Of a DNA stretch of 6,394 nucleotides, positions 1 through 6,169 are shown in pieces. The position numbers and the translations under genes were made by a program. How positions within the stretch are numbered: the stretch's first letter is position 1; the number at the start of each line of letters is the position of its first letter. The notes beneath the pieces are model-generated. The model saw nothing but the letters and a program-made list of their open reading frames with translations. It did not search any database and was not told the DNA's origin. Source of the stretch: Hellea sp. (GTDB taxonomy: Bacteria; Pseudomonadota; Alphaproteobacteria; Caulobacterales; Maricaulaceae); assembly GCA_020628635.1 (NCBI GenBank), contig JAHDEU010000134.1, positions 1 to 6,394 of the forward strand. Direction: 5' to 3'.

Positions 1-1197
1 CACCTCGTCCGTGACCTGATCGAGCGTGCAGAAGATATGGCCGTCGTCCTGCACGAATCCGCGCACGCGCATCAGCCCGTGCAGCGCGCCCGACGGCTCG
101 TAACGGTGGCAGGACCCGAACTCGGCGAACCGGATGGGCAGGTCGCGGTAGGACTTCATGCCCTGGTTGAAGACCTGGATGTGGCACGGGCAGTTCATCG
201 GCTTGAGGGCGAAGACCTTGTCCTCGTCATCGACCTGGGTGATGAACATGTTCTCGCGGTATTTGTCCCAGTGGCCGGAAGCTTCCCAGAACTTGCGGTC
301 CATCAGCTTGGGCGTGCTGATCTCGCGGTAGCCATATTCGCGCTGGCGGCGGGCCATGTAGTCCCTGAGCGTCGTGTAGAGCGTCCAGCCATTCGGGTGC
401 CAGAAGGCCTGCCCCTGCGCCTCCTCCTGGAAGTGGAAGAGCTCCAACTGCCGCCCAAGCCGGCGGTGGTCACGCGCTTCCGCCTCCTCGATCTGCTTGA
501 GGTGCGCGTCGAGTTCTTCCTGCGTCGCCCAGGCCGTGCCGTAGATGCGCTGCAGCTGCGGGTTGTTGCTGTCGCCGCGCCAATAGGCTCCGGCCACCTT
601 CATCAGCTTGAACGCCTTGCCGATCTTGCCCGTGCTGGGCAGGTGCGGCCCGCGGCAGAGGTCGAACCACTTGCCCTGCTTGTAGACGGAGAGCACCTCG
701 TCCTCCGGCAGGTCCTCGATCAGCTCGACCTTGAAGTCCTCGCCGAGATCGCGGAACAGTTGAATCGCCTCGTCGCGCGGCATTTCCATGCGCTCGAACT
801 TGTCATTGCGGTTGACGATGAAGGCCATCTTCTTCTCGATGGCCGCGAAGTCGTCGGCCGAGAACGGCTCGTCGCGGTGGAAGTCGTAGTAGAAGCCGTT
901 TTCGATCGTCGGCCCGATCGTGACCTGCGTGCCGGGAAACAGCTCCTGCACGGCCTCCGCCATGACATGCGCGGCGTCGTGCCGGATCAGTTCCAGCCCT
1001 TCCGGGTCCTGCGCGGTCACCAGCTCGATCTGCGCGTCCGCTTCGATGGGCTGGTTCGCATCTTTCAGCTCGCCGTCCAGCTTCACCGCGAGCACCTTTT
1101 TCATCAGGCTCTTGGAGATCGACTTCGCGACCTCGAGCGCAGTCGTGCCCGCGTCGAACTCGCGCGCGGCACCATCGGGGAAAGTGAGCGTAACCAT
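1..1197 (-). CDS. thrS: Threonyl-tRNA synthetase, N-terminal 399 residues (cut by window edge)
   Basis: Cytosolic class II enzyme that charges tRNA-Thr with threonine. Read on the minus strand, the protein starts MVTLTFPDGAAREFDAGTTA, a TGS domain over about residues 1-60. The editing domain follows, with its metal-site pattern H73-xxx-H77 and C181/H185 (in DLCRGPH), matching the E. coli residues used to hydrolyse Ser-tRNA-Thr. The catalytic core begins near residue 245, with class II motif 1 around SGHWDKYRENMF (308-318), the MNCPCH segment holding zinc ligand C336, motif 2 at RYEPSG (365-370), and zinc ligand H387 in DDGHIFC. The third zinc histidine, motif 3 and the anticodon-binding domain lie beyond the left edge. 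The ATG at 1195-1197 fits the family N-terminus, but no purine-rich Shine-Dalgarno lies before it. It is divergently oriented from the lipoprotein gene. Family identity is certain. Confidence 0.98.
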   Translation of the reverse strand, partial: MVTLTFPDGAAREFDAGTTALEVAKSISKSLMKKVLAVKLDGELKDANQPIEADAQIELVTAQDPEGLELIRHDAAHVMAEAVQELFPGTQVTIGPTIENGFYYDFHRDEPFSADDFAAIEKKMAFIVNRNDKFERMEMPRDEAIQLFRDLGEDFKVELIEDLPEDEVLSVYKQGKWFDLCRGPHLPSTGKIGKAFKLMKVAGAYWRGDSNNPQLQRIYGTAWATQEELDAHLKQIEEAEARDHRRLGRQLELFHFQEEAQGQAFWHPNGWTLYTTLRDYMARRQREYGYREISTPKLMDRKFWEASGHWDKYRENMFITQVDDEDKVFALKPMNCPCHIQVFNQGMKSYRDLPIRFAEFGSCHRYEPSGALHGLMRVRGFVQDDGHIFCTLDQVTDEV

Positions 1198-1310
1198 GGG
1201 CGGGCCGATACAAAGGGTGTGCGTCCGGGGCAAGCGTTGCGCCGCAGTCTCCGCTGCCGACGCGGAACTTAGCTACGCATAACTCATTAACCCTTCTGCG
1301 AGCACCGCCC

Positions 1311-1333
1311 CTTTGCCGCCACATTTGGCAAAG
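1311..1333. promoter_or_regulatory. Inverted repeat in the divergent thrS/lipoprotein intergenic region
   Basis: The arms CTTTGCC (1311-1317) and GGCAAAG (1327-1333) are perfect reverse complements separated by nine bases. It lies 51 bases before the lipoprotein ATG and 113 bases upstream of the thrS start, so it could be an operator for either gene or a small hairpin in the lipoprotein leader. I do not recognise the sequence as the site of a known regulator, and no convincing sigma-70 boxes were found beside it. The symmetry is seen; the regulatory role is inference. Confidence 0.35.
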
Positions 1334-1372
1334 ATCAGCGTCGGCACGCTTGACGGGCCAGTGGGGGCTTCT

Positions 1373-1379
1373 GGGAGAG
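1373..1379 (+). promoter_or_regulatory. Ribosome binding site that fixes the lipoprotein start
   Basis: GGGAGAG lies five bases before the ATG at 1385. It supports that ATG over an in-frame TTG at 1313, which would place 24 extra polar residues ahead of the lipoprotein signal peptide. Confidence 0.8.
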
Positions 1380-1384
1380 TGACT

Positions 1385-2911
1385 ATGACAACAGCTTTTC
1401 GAATTGCCGCCCTCGCGGGTGCGTCCATGACCATTCTCGGCGCATGCAGCAGCGGGGGCGACAGCACCGCCCCCGTGGCGCCACCCGTGGTGGTCACGCC
1501 GCCTCCCGCAGCGCAATCGGACACATTCGTGACCGTCAGCGGCGAGATCACGGGCTTTGGTTCCGTTATCGTGAATGGCACGCGGTATGACACCGACAGC
1601 GCCCGGGTGCGAAAGAATGGCCGCGATGCCGATCTCTCCGATCTGTCCGTCGGCCAGATCGTGGCGATCCGCGCCAAGCGGAACGGCGAGGGCCAGCTGC
1701 CGACAGCGCTGCGTGTGCGCTATGAGGAAGTGCTGGAAGGTCCCGTGGAAGCGATCGCGACGGATGGCCGGTCGCTTACCATCCTTGGCCAGACAGTCTT
1801 CATCACGGACGGTACCGTCTTCGAGGACGATCTGGAATTCGATGCCATCCAGATCGATGATGTGCTGGAAGTGTCGGGCAGCTTCACGGCTGACGGCGAC
1901 ATCGTGGCCAGCTATGTGGAAATTTCCGATGAGGTCGATGGCGACTACGAAGTTCACGGCACGGTCGGTGCGCTGGACAGCCAGGCGCAGACGTTCCGGG
2001 TCAAGGGCTTGAAGGTCTTCTACGGCAACGCACAGCTGGACGATTTCGATGACCGCACCCTGAGCAATGGCGACAAGGTCGAGGTCGAGGGTTCGGTATT
2101 TCAGAACGACGGAACGCTGATCGCCACCCAGGTCGAATATGAGGGGGACGACCTTGAGGAGTTCGAGGACGAGGGCGAGAATGAAGGCGATGACGACGAT
2201 CGCTACGAGGCCGAAGTCCAGGGCTTCATCACGCGCTTCGACGCACCCACGGACTTTGCCGTGGGCGATGTCGACATCGTGACCAACGATGCCACCGATT
2301 TCGAGCGTTGCACGGCAGACGGACTGGCGCTCGATGTCGAAGTCGAAGTCGAGGGAGTTTTCGACGACAATGGTGTTCTGGTCGCTGACGAGGTGGAGTG
2401 CGAAATCGAGGCCAACACCTTCATCACCGCAGAGGTGGACGAGGTCGATGAGGGTGCGGGAACTGTCACCTTGCTCGGTGTCACCCTCGCGGTAAACGGC
2501 TCCACGGCCTATCAGGACAAATCGCGCGCCAAGGTCCGGGAGTTCGGGCTGGACGACATCGCGGTTGGCGACGTGCTGCGCGTGCAGGCCTATGATGCGG
2601 CGGGCGAGGACCTTCCGATTGCCAAGCGCTTGCGGCGCGAGCGCGATGACAAGTTCCGCGGACCGGAGGTCAAGGGCGATCTCGACGCCATCGAGACCGA
2701 ACGGCTCATCGTGGCAGGTGTTACAGTCACCTATGCCGAGGATATCGAATTCGAGCTGGACGAGGACGAGGTCAGCGAGGCGGTGTTCTTCGATACGGTC
2801 CGGTTGGGCGACAGGCTCAAGGCGCGCGGCGTCGAGAGCGAGGAGGGCACATTGCTGGCCGACAAGCTGTCCATCGAGGATGACGACGACGACGACGAGG
2901 ATAACGACTAA
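1385..2911 (+). CDS. Acidic DUF5666-type repeat lipoprotein
   Basis: Predicted exported lipoprotein of 508 residues, function unknown. The N-terminus is a type II signal peptide: R6, a hydrophobic stretch over about 7-19, and lipobox LGAC with lipidated C21. A Pro/Val linker (about 27-45) follows. The rest is about six diverged beta-rich repeats of 65-75 residues, starting near 48, 118, 188, 276, 346 and 428. Each opens with a G-x-(I/V)-x-(A/G)-(I/L/F) type strand, passes through an xVxGxxV/xVNG-type turn, and ends with phrases such as VGQIVAIRAKR or VGDVLRVQAY; the first repeat (SGEITGFGSVIVNG) is the classic DUF5666 signature. Asp/Glu-rich tracts lie at about 254-273 and at the C-terminus (IEDDDDDDEDND), so the protein should be very acidic and might bind cations (inference). 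The only other cysteines, C309 and C339, both fall in repeat 4 and could pair. The C-terminal Asp run is encoded by five tandem GAC codons. Confidence 0.85.
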   Translation: MTTAFRIAALAGASMTILGACSSGGDSTAPVAPPVVVTPPPAAQSDTFVTVSGEITGFGSVIVNGTRYDTDSARVRKNGRDADLSDLSVGQIVAIRAKRNGEGQLPTALRVRYEEVLEGPVEAIATDGRSLTILGQTVFITDGTVFEDDLEFDAIQIDDVLEVSGSFTADGDIVASYVEISDEVDGDYEVHGTVGALDSQAQTFRVKGLKVFYGNAQLDDFDDRTLSNGDKVEVEGSVFQNDGTLIATQVEYEGDDLEEFEDEGENEGDDDDRYEAEVQGFITRFDAPTDFAVGDVDIVTNDATDFERCTADGLALDVEVEVEGVFDDNGVLVADEVECEIEANTFITAEVDEVDEGAGTVTLLGVTLAVNGSTAYQDKSRAKVREFGLDDIAVGDVLRVQAYDAAGEDLPIAKRLRRERDDKFRGPEVKGDLDAIETERLIVAGVTVTYAEDIEFELDEDEVSEAVFFDTVRLGDRLKARGVESEEGTLLADKLSIEDDDDDDEDND

Positions 2912-2920
2912 CCGGGCCGT

Positions 2921-2948
2921 CCGCGTCTCCGTTGCAGGCGGAGCGCGG
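2921..2948 (+). terminator. Strong hairpin between lipoprotein and glyoxalase genes
   Basis: CCGCG-T-CTCCG (2921-2931) pairs with CGGAG-CGCGG (2939-2948) around a seven-base loop, giving ten G/C-rich pairs with a single bulged T. It begins ten bases after the lipoprotein stop and ends 18 bases before the glyoxalase ATG. No T run follows, so it is not a textbook intrinsic terminator. It could instead attenuate read-through or protect the 3' end of the upstream message. Confidence 0.45.
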
Positions 2949-2966
2949 GCACCATAGGGTTCGTCC

Positions 2967-3407
2967 ATGCCCACACGCCTCAACCATACCATGCTCCGCA
3001 TCCGCGATCCGAAGCCGTCGCTCGCCTTCTACCGCGGCGTGCTGGGCATGGAGGTCGTGGGGGAGCGGCATTTCGACGAGGGCGCGTTTTCGCTCTATTT
3101 CCTGAGCTTTCCGGGCACAGGCACGCGCGAGGGCATTCTGGAGCTGACGCATAATCACGGGACAGAGGATGACCCGGACTTTGCCGGCTATCACCACGGC
3201 AATTCGGACCCGCGCGGCTTTGGCCATATCTGCATCACGGTGGACGATCTGGAAGCCGCCGTGGCGGAGTATGACGCGGCAGGGGTGAGCTTTGTGAAGC
3301 GGCCGGAGGAAGGGTCCATGCGCGGGCTGGCCTTCATCCAGGATCCCGATGGCTACTGGATCGAGGTGGTCGAGCACGACCGGATGCAGTCGATCCTGAA
3401 GGGCTAG
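2967..3407 (+). CDS. gloA: Lactoylglutathione lyase (glyoxalase I), longer eukaryote-like type
   Basis: Cytosolic enzyme that converts the hemithioacetal of methylglyoxal and glutathione to S-lactoylglutathione, the first step of glyoxalase detoxification. The 146-residue protein is two beta-alpha-beta-beta-beta modules of the vicinal-oxygen-chelate fold. The metal ligands fall where the family requires: H7 (LNHTMLRI), E59 (GILELTHN), H87 (DPRGFGHICI) and E133 (DGYWIEVVE). The segments FSLYFLSFP, ELTHNHGTEDD, GNSDPRGFGH and LAFIQDPDGYWIE resemble the human, yeast and plant enzymes more than short E. coli GloA, which lacks the insert before the third ligand. This group is usually zinc-dependent, whereas E. 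coli GloA prefers nickel; the metal here is inference. An AGGG lies seven bases before the ATG. It may be co-transcribed with the lipoprotein gene if the hairpin between them is leaky. It converges on the zinc-ribbon gene with 12 bases between stops. Confidence 0.95.
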   Translation: MPTRLNHTMLRIRDPKPSLAFYRGVLGMEVVGERHFDEGAFSLYFLSFPGTGTREGILELTHNHGTEDDPDFAGYHHGNSDPRGFGHICITVDDLEAAVAEYDAAGVSFVKRPEEGSMRGLAFIQDPDGYWIEVVEHDRMQSILKG

Positions 3408-3419
3408 GCCAAGGCTCGG

Positions 3420-4496
3420 CTAGGCAAGCCCCGCCTCCCCTTCCCCGACAGCCGGCAGGTCGGCATTGGGGGTGCCGCAGCTCAGGCAGTAGCGGTAGAA
3501 GGTCACGTTGCGCACGTCGCAATTCGGGCAGGGCCGCTGCAGGTGGATGCCGCAATGGACGCAATAGTCCACATGGACGCCGTCGCGCTTGACGATGGCG
3601 CGGTCGCAGCCTGGGCAGCTATTGGCGGCGATCTTCTTCAGCGCGGTCTCGTAACCGATGGACTGGCGGCGCTCGTCCTCGGAGCGCGCCTCCTCCGCCT
3701 GCTTGCGCGCCAAATAGCGGCGCATCTGCTTGATCAGCACATAGCCCGAGGCCAGCACCACGGCGATGCCGACGATGTAGCGCACATAGCCGCCATAGTT
3801 CGGCAGGTAGGGCACGAGTTCGATGAAGAAGGCGAACAGCGCGAACAGCACAAAACCCCGGTAGAGTGGCCAATAGGCGCTGCCCCGCTTTCGCATCACC
3901 ATCCAGCCCGCGATCAGCAATAGCGGCAGGGTGAGCGCCAGGCGGAAGGCGAAGACGCGCAGCTCCCGCGCGCGGCGGGCGCGTTCATAGTCCGGCCGGG
4001 CCGCGTCACGCAGCGCACGGCGTTGCTGCTTCACATCCTCCAGCGCGCGCTGCGTCTGCACCAGCGCGGCATTGGCGGCGGAGCGGTTTTCCTGCCGGCG
4101 CTGCACGCGGGCGTTCAAGGCTTCGAGCGCATTGGTGCGTCGCAACACTTCGGGGTTGGTGGAGGCCGCCTCAGTCGCGCTGCGCGTGGCGATCCAGGCG
4201 GCGAAGTCCCTTTCTGCTGCGCGGTAGGTGTCCGCGACGTCCGCAACGGACGTGGCGGCGTCCTCTGCTGCGCGCTGTTGCTCGGCCTGCAAAATGGCGA
4301 GCGACTGCTGGCGGCTCTCGATCTCGGCGACAGCGCCGGGCTCGATGAAGTCCTCGATGAGCACGCGCTGGTCCACGGACGGGATGTCCCGGATCAGCAG
4401 GCCGCCCAGCCCGATCAAAAAGCCCGCGAAGATCACCGACAGCACCCACATGACGACGGCGAAGATCTGCTGCGGGCGGCGGGTCGATCGGGGCAT
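3420..4496 (-). CDS. Membrane protein with periplasmic coiled coil and double zinc ribbon
   Basis: A 358-residue inner-membrane protein of unknown function. After a basic N-terminus (MPRSTRRPQQ) come a membrane helix at about 11-35 and a long charged Ala/Glu/Arg/Gln-rich helical region at about 58-178 that looks like a coiled coil. Membrane helices at about 181-201, 213-229 and 238-256 follow, then a charged linker. The C-terminus carries four CxxC pairs: C294/C297, C312/C315, C323/C326 and C337/C340, which make two zinc ribbons (pairing 1+2 and 3+4). Positive-inside reasoning puts the N-terminus and ribbons in the cytosol and the coiled coil in the periplasm. The ATG at 4494-4496 is chosen because AGGAGAG sits five bases upstream; an in-frame ATG at 4509-4511 overlaps the start of that site. 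No catalytic motif is visible. The ribbons may bind nucleic acid or protein; this is inference from the fold class only. Confidence 0.85.
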   Translation of the reverse strand: MPRSTRRPQQIFAVVMWVLSVIFAGFLIGLGGLLIRDIPSVDQRVLIEDFIEPGAVAEIESRQQSLAILQAEQQRAAEDAATSVADVADTYRAAERDFAAWIATRSATEAASTNPEVLRRTNALEALNARVQRRQENRSAANAALVQTQRALEDVKQQRRALRDAARPDYERARRARELRVFAFRLALTLPLLLIAGWMVMRKRGSAYWPLYRGFVLFALFAFFIELVPYLPNYGGYVRYIVGIAVVLASGYVLIKQMRRYLARKQAEEARSEDERRQSIGYETALKKIAANSCPGCDRAIVKRDGVHVDYCVHCGIHLQRPCPNCDVRNVTFYRYCLSCGTPNADLPAVGEGEAGLA

Positions 4497-4501
4497 GCTC
4501 A

Positions 4502-4508
4502 CTCTCCT
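4502..4508 (-). promoter_or_regulatory. Ribosome binding site that decides the zinc-ribbon gene start
   Basis: On the minus strand, AGGAGAG lies five bases before the ATG at 4494-4496. It overlaps the codons just after an alternative ATG at 4509-4511, which has no comparable site of its own, so the downstream ATG is the likelier start. Confidence 0.8.
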
Positions 4509-4517
4509 CATGACGCG

Positions 4518-4546
4518 ACCTTAGCGGGAGCGCGCGGACTGGCCAG
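4518..4546 (-). promoter_or_regulatory. Candidate sigma-70 promoter of the zinc-ribbon membrane protein gene
   Basis: On the minus strand, CTGGCC (4541-4546) resembles the alphaproteobacterial -35 TTGACC at four of six positions. It lies exactly 17 bases before TAAGGT (4518-4523), a plausible -10. Transcription would start about 15 bases before the ATG, just ahead of the ribosome binding site. The match is moderate and unproven. Confidence 0.3.
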
Positions 4547-4706
4547 AGCGAAAACGCGCCCGGCGATCCATCGCGTGCGACCGTTCGAGAGGCATAATCT
4601 GCGCGCAGTCAGCACCCCCCGGAACTTTGGGAACCAATCGGCTGGCCGGGTTATTGCACCGGCGAGTTCGATTGGGACGCGCAACACGGAGCCGCGCCCC
4701 GCAGCC

Positions 4707-4714
4707 GGGGAGAG
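4707..4714 (+). promoter_or_regulatory. Ribosome binding site of the first hydrolase gene
   Basis: GGGGAGAG lies five bases before the ATG at 4720. It supports that start over the in-frame ATG at 4627, which would add 31 Arg/Gly-rich residues not matched in the downstream paralogue. Confidence 0.75.
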
Positions 4715-4719
4715 CCGAC

Positions 4720-5370
4720 ATGACCGCTATTGCCGCATCGCCTCCCCAAATCGCACTGCGGCGCGACACGCTGCGCGCCCGCGACGGGTCGGTCGCGCGC
4801 GGCCGTGAACATTCGGCTGCTGGGACCATCACAGACATCTTCATCGGCGGCTGCAACGACCCGCGCACGCGGTTGGTCGCCGACTATGCGCGCGCTCACG
4901 CATCCGCTCACCCGGAGCGCGATACGGCCTATTTCAGACAGTCCCAGGGGGGCGCGCTGAAAAGCTATCTGCGCGAGTTGCCGGACCATGCGCGGATAAA
5001 CATCGTCGCGCATAGCTGGGGCGTGCCGACCGCTTGCCGCGCGCTGTCGCGGGTGAGGCGGCGGGTCGAGTTGCTGATCGGTGTCGATCCGGTGAACCGC
5101 AATCCGCTGGGCCTGTTGCCGGAACCAGCCGCACTGCCCGGGCTGCGTCGGTTGGTGCAAGTGGAGGCGACCGGCCTCGCCCGGCATTGGGACGACGGCA
5201 ACGGCATCGCGTCCATCGGGCGCTTCTGGTGCGGGGACCGACCAGCGGCATTCCGGGGCGACGGAGGCGAGCGCATTGATGCCCCCTACCCGCATTCCTT
5301 CTTCGTTGCCCTGTTCGAGCACCGCCCGGCGGGAGCGCCCAGCGCGGCCGACATCCTGCGCGGCGCTTGA
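4720..5370 (+). CDS. Small alpha/beta-hydrolase-like protein, first of a tandem pair
   Basis: A 216-residue protein with no signal peptide or membrane helix, so probably cytosolic; substrate unknown. After a non-conserved lead of about 36 residues, the core begins with a hydrophobic strand (TDIFIGGCNDPRT, about 38-50). A second strand region at PERDTAYF (65-72) leads to the nucleophile elbow INIVAHSWG, with S99 as the presumed catalytic serine. The elbow has Ala where GxSxG has its first Gly. The strand ending LLIGVD places D123 as a candidate catalytic acid, and H192 in IDAPYPHSF is the candidate base. It shares its whole core with the gene 31 bases downstream, including HPERD, HSWG, IGVD, AFR...RIDAP and SAxD(I/V)L, so the two are paralogues and probably one operon. 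It could act as an esterase, lipase, thioesterase or amidase; nothing in the sequence decides among these. Confidence 0.8.
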   Translation: MTAIAASPPQIALRRDTLRARDGSVARGREHSAAGTITDIFIGGCNDPRTRLVADYARAHASAHPERDTAYFRQSQGGALKSYLRELPDHARINIVAHSWGVPTACRALSRVRRRVELLIGVDPVNRNPLGLLPEPAALPGLRRLVQVEATGLARHWDDGNGIASIGRFWCGDRPAAFRGDGGERIDAPYPHSFFVALFEHRPAGAPSAADILRGA

Positions 5371-5401
5371 GCGGGCGGAGCTTCGGCCCTAGGTCGGAGC
5401 C

Positions 5402-5932
5402 GTGGCACTCGACATCATCATCGGCGGCGCGGGCGACCGGGTGTTCGGCTGCGCCCGGCGCTATTTCGAGCTGTTCCGCCGCGAGCACCCGGAGCGCGAT
5501 GTCGTCTATCTGACGCAAGGGCGGCGACGGCAGCTCCGCGCATTGGCGGACGCGGCGCAAGGCGAGGTCAACCTGATCGGCCATAGCTGGGGCGCGGCGG
5601 ATGCGAGCTGGCTGGTGCGCACAGTCCCGCGCGCGTGGGGCGCGGTGATCGGCGTGGACGGCGTCGCCAAGCCCGGCCGCTGGCGCCCTTGCACGCCCGA
5701 CGCCCGCGCCGTGGTCAGCGTGCGCGGCACGGGCAGCGAGGGACGGATCAGCGATGGCAATCTGACGGCGTGGATGGGCCGCGGGATCGGCCATGCTTTT
5801 CCCGAGGCGTTCCGGTGCGAGGGCGTCACGCGCATCGACGCGCCATTCGCGCATTACGACATGACGCGGATGATGCGGTGGATGGGTGAGAGTGGGCAGA
5901 GTGCGGAGGATGTGTTGCTGGGGCGCAAGTGA
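5402..5932 (+). CDS. Small alpha/beta-hydrolase-like protein, second of a tandem pair
   Basis: A 176-residue cytosolic-looking paralogue of the preceding gene, without its N-terminal lead: it starts directly at the first strand (MALDIIIGGAGDR). The elbow is canonical GHSWG with nucleophile S62. The candidate acid is D86 (VIGVDG) and the candidate histidine is H151 (RIDAPFAHYD). The chain is small for an alpha/beta hydrolase, and there is little room for a lid domain. The start is a GTG at 5402 with only weak ribosome binding options: GGAG two bases away or AGG eight bases away. Translation may therefore depend partly on coupling to the upstream gene, whose stop lies 31 bases before. The ORF ends at TGA 5930-5932, and the repeat-rich gene-free stretch begins at once. 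The two products could be partners in a heteromer or two enzymes of differing specificity; both ideas are inference. Confidence 0.8.
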   Translation: MALDIIIGGAGDRVFGCARRYFELFRREHPERDVVYLTQGRRRQLRALADAAQGEVNLIGHSWGAADASWLVRTVPRAWGAVIGVDGVAKPGRWRPCTPDARAVVSVRGTGSEGRISDGNLTAWMGRGIGHAFPEAFRCEGVTRIDAPFAHYDMTRMMRWMGESGQSAEDVLLGRK

Positions 5933-5975
5933 GATTGAACTCCACCTTCCCAACTCTCCACCTTGAGGGCTTCCC

Positions 5976-6119
5976 AACTCCTCCCCTTTGAGGGGAGGTG
6001 TCGCCGCGAGCGTAGCGAGTGGGTGACGGAGGGGTAAGGTGTCTGGTCGTTAGAGCGGAGCGACCTTACCCCTCCGACCGTCGCTTCGCTCGGCCACCTC
6101 CCCTTAGAGGGGAGGAGTT
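5976..6119. repeat. REPIN-like inverted pair of palindromic repeats, type 1
   Basis: The left arm (5976-6040) and right arm (6063-6119) are imperfect reverse complements around a 22-base spacer. Both outer ends read AACTCCTCCCCT and both inner ends read GGAGGGGTAAGGT. Each arm starts with its own hairpin of eight pairs: CCTCCCCT/AGGGGAGG at 5980-5998 and 6097-6115. The two stems are identical, and only the three-base loops differ. A second, weaker dyad (CGAGCG-A/T-AGCG) sits in mid-arm, and the left arm is eight bases longer there. This is the form of a REP doublet. I recall repeats of this kind as common between sphingomonad and Caulobacter genes. It may also help end transcription of the hydrolase operon, though it has no T run. 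Confidence 0.8.
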
Positions 6120-6169
6120 GAACATGATCGCCCGCAGACCGAAATATTGGACCCGGCCCGTAAACCCAG

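Noticed and set aside
37..1272. Long open frame on the plus strand, antisense to thrS
   Set aside because: It is a GC-rich shadow frame with Arg/Leu/Val/Ala-biased composition and no domain. The minus strand encodes an unmistakable ThrRS with all its metal ligands.
803..3001. 732-codon open frame on the minus strand spanning thrS and the lipoprotein gene
   Set aside because: It runs through the thrS start, an intergenic region and a well-supported opposite-strand lipoprotein gene. Its composition mirrors the acidic codons of the lipoprotein, and it has no recognisable domain.
3401..3431. Possible bidirectional terminator between glyoxalase and zinc-ribbon genes, plus a GGCTAGGC direct repeat (3402-3409, 3418-3425)
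   Set aside because: The stem (GGGCT/AGCCC plus GCC/GGC with bulges) is short and has no T run on either strand. The eight-base repeat coincides with the two stop codon contexts and may be chance.
4593..4598. CATAAT as a sigma-70 -10 box for the hydrolase operon
   Set aside because: There is no -35-like hexamer 16-18 bases upstream, so a lone AT-rich hexamer is not enough.
4621..4652. EcfG-like general stress promoter (GGAAC ... GGTT) upstream of the hydrolase pair
   Set aside because: There are two GGAAC boxes (4621 and 4630), but the spacing to the only GTT-containing box is about 14 or 23 bases rather than the required 16-17.
4934..5977. 347-codon minus-strand frame opposite the hydrolase pair
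   Set aside because: It is Arg/Ala/Pro-rich low-complexity sequence covering two genes that match each other on the plus strand and carry HSWG motifs. It is a shadow frame.
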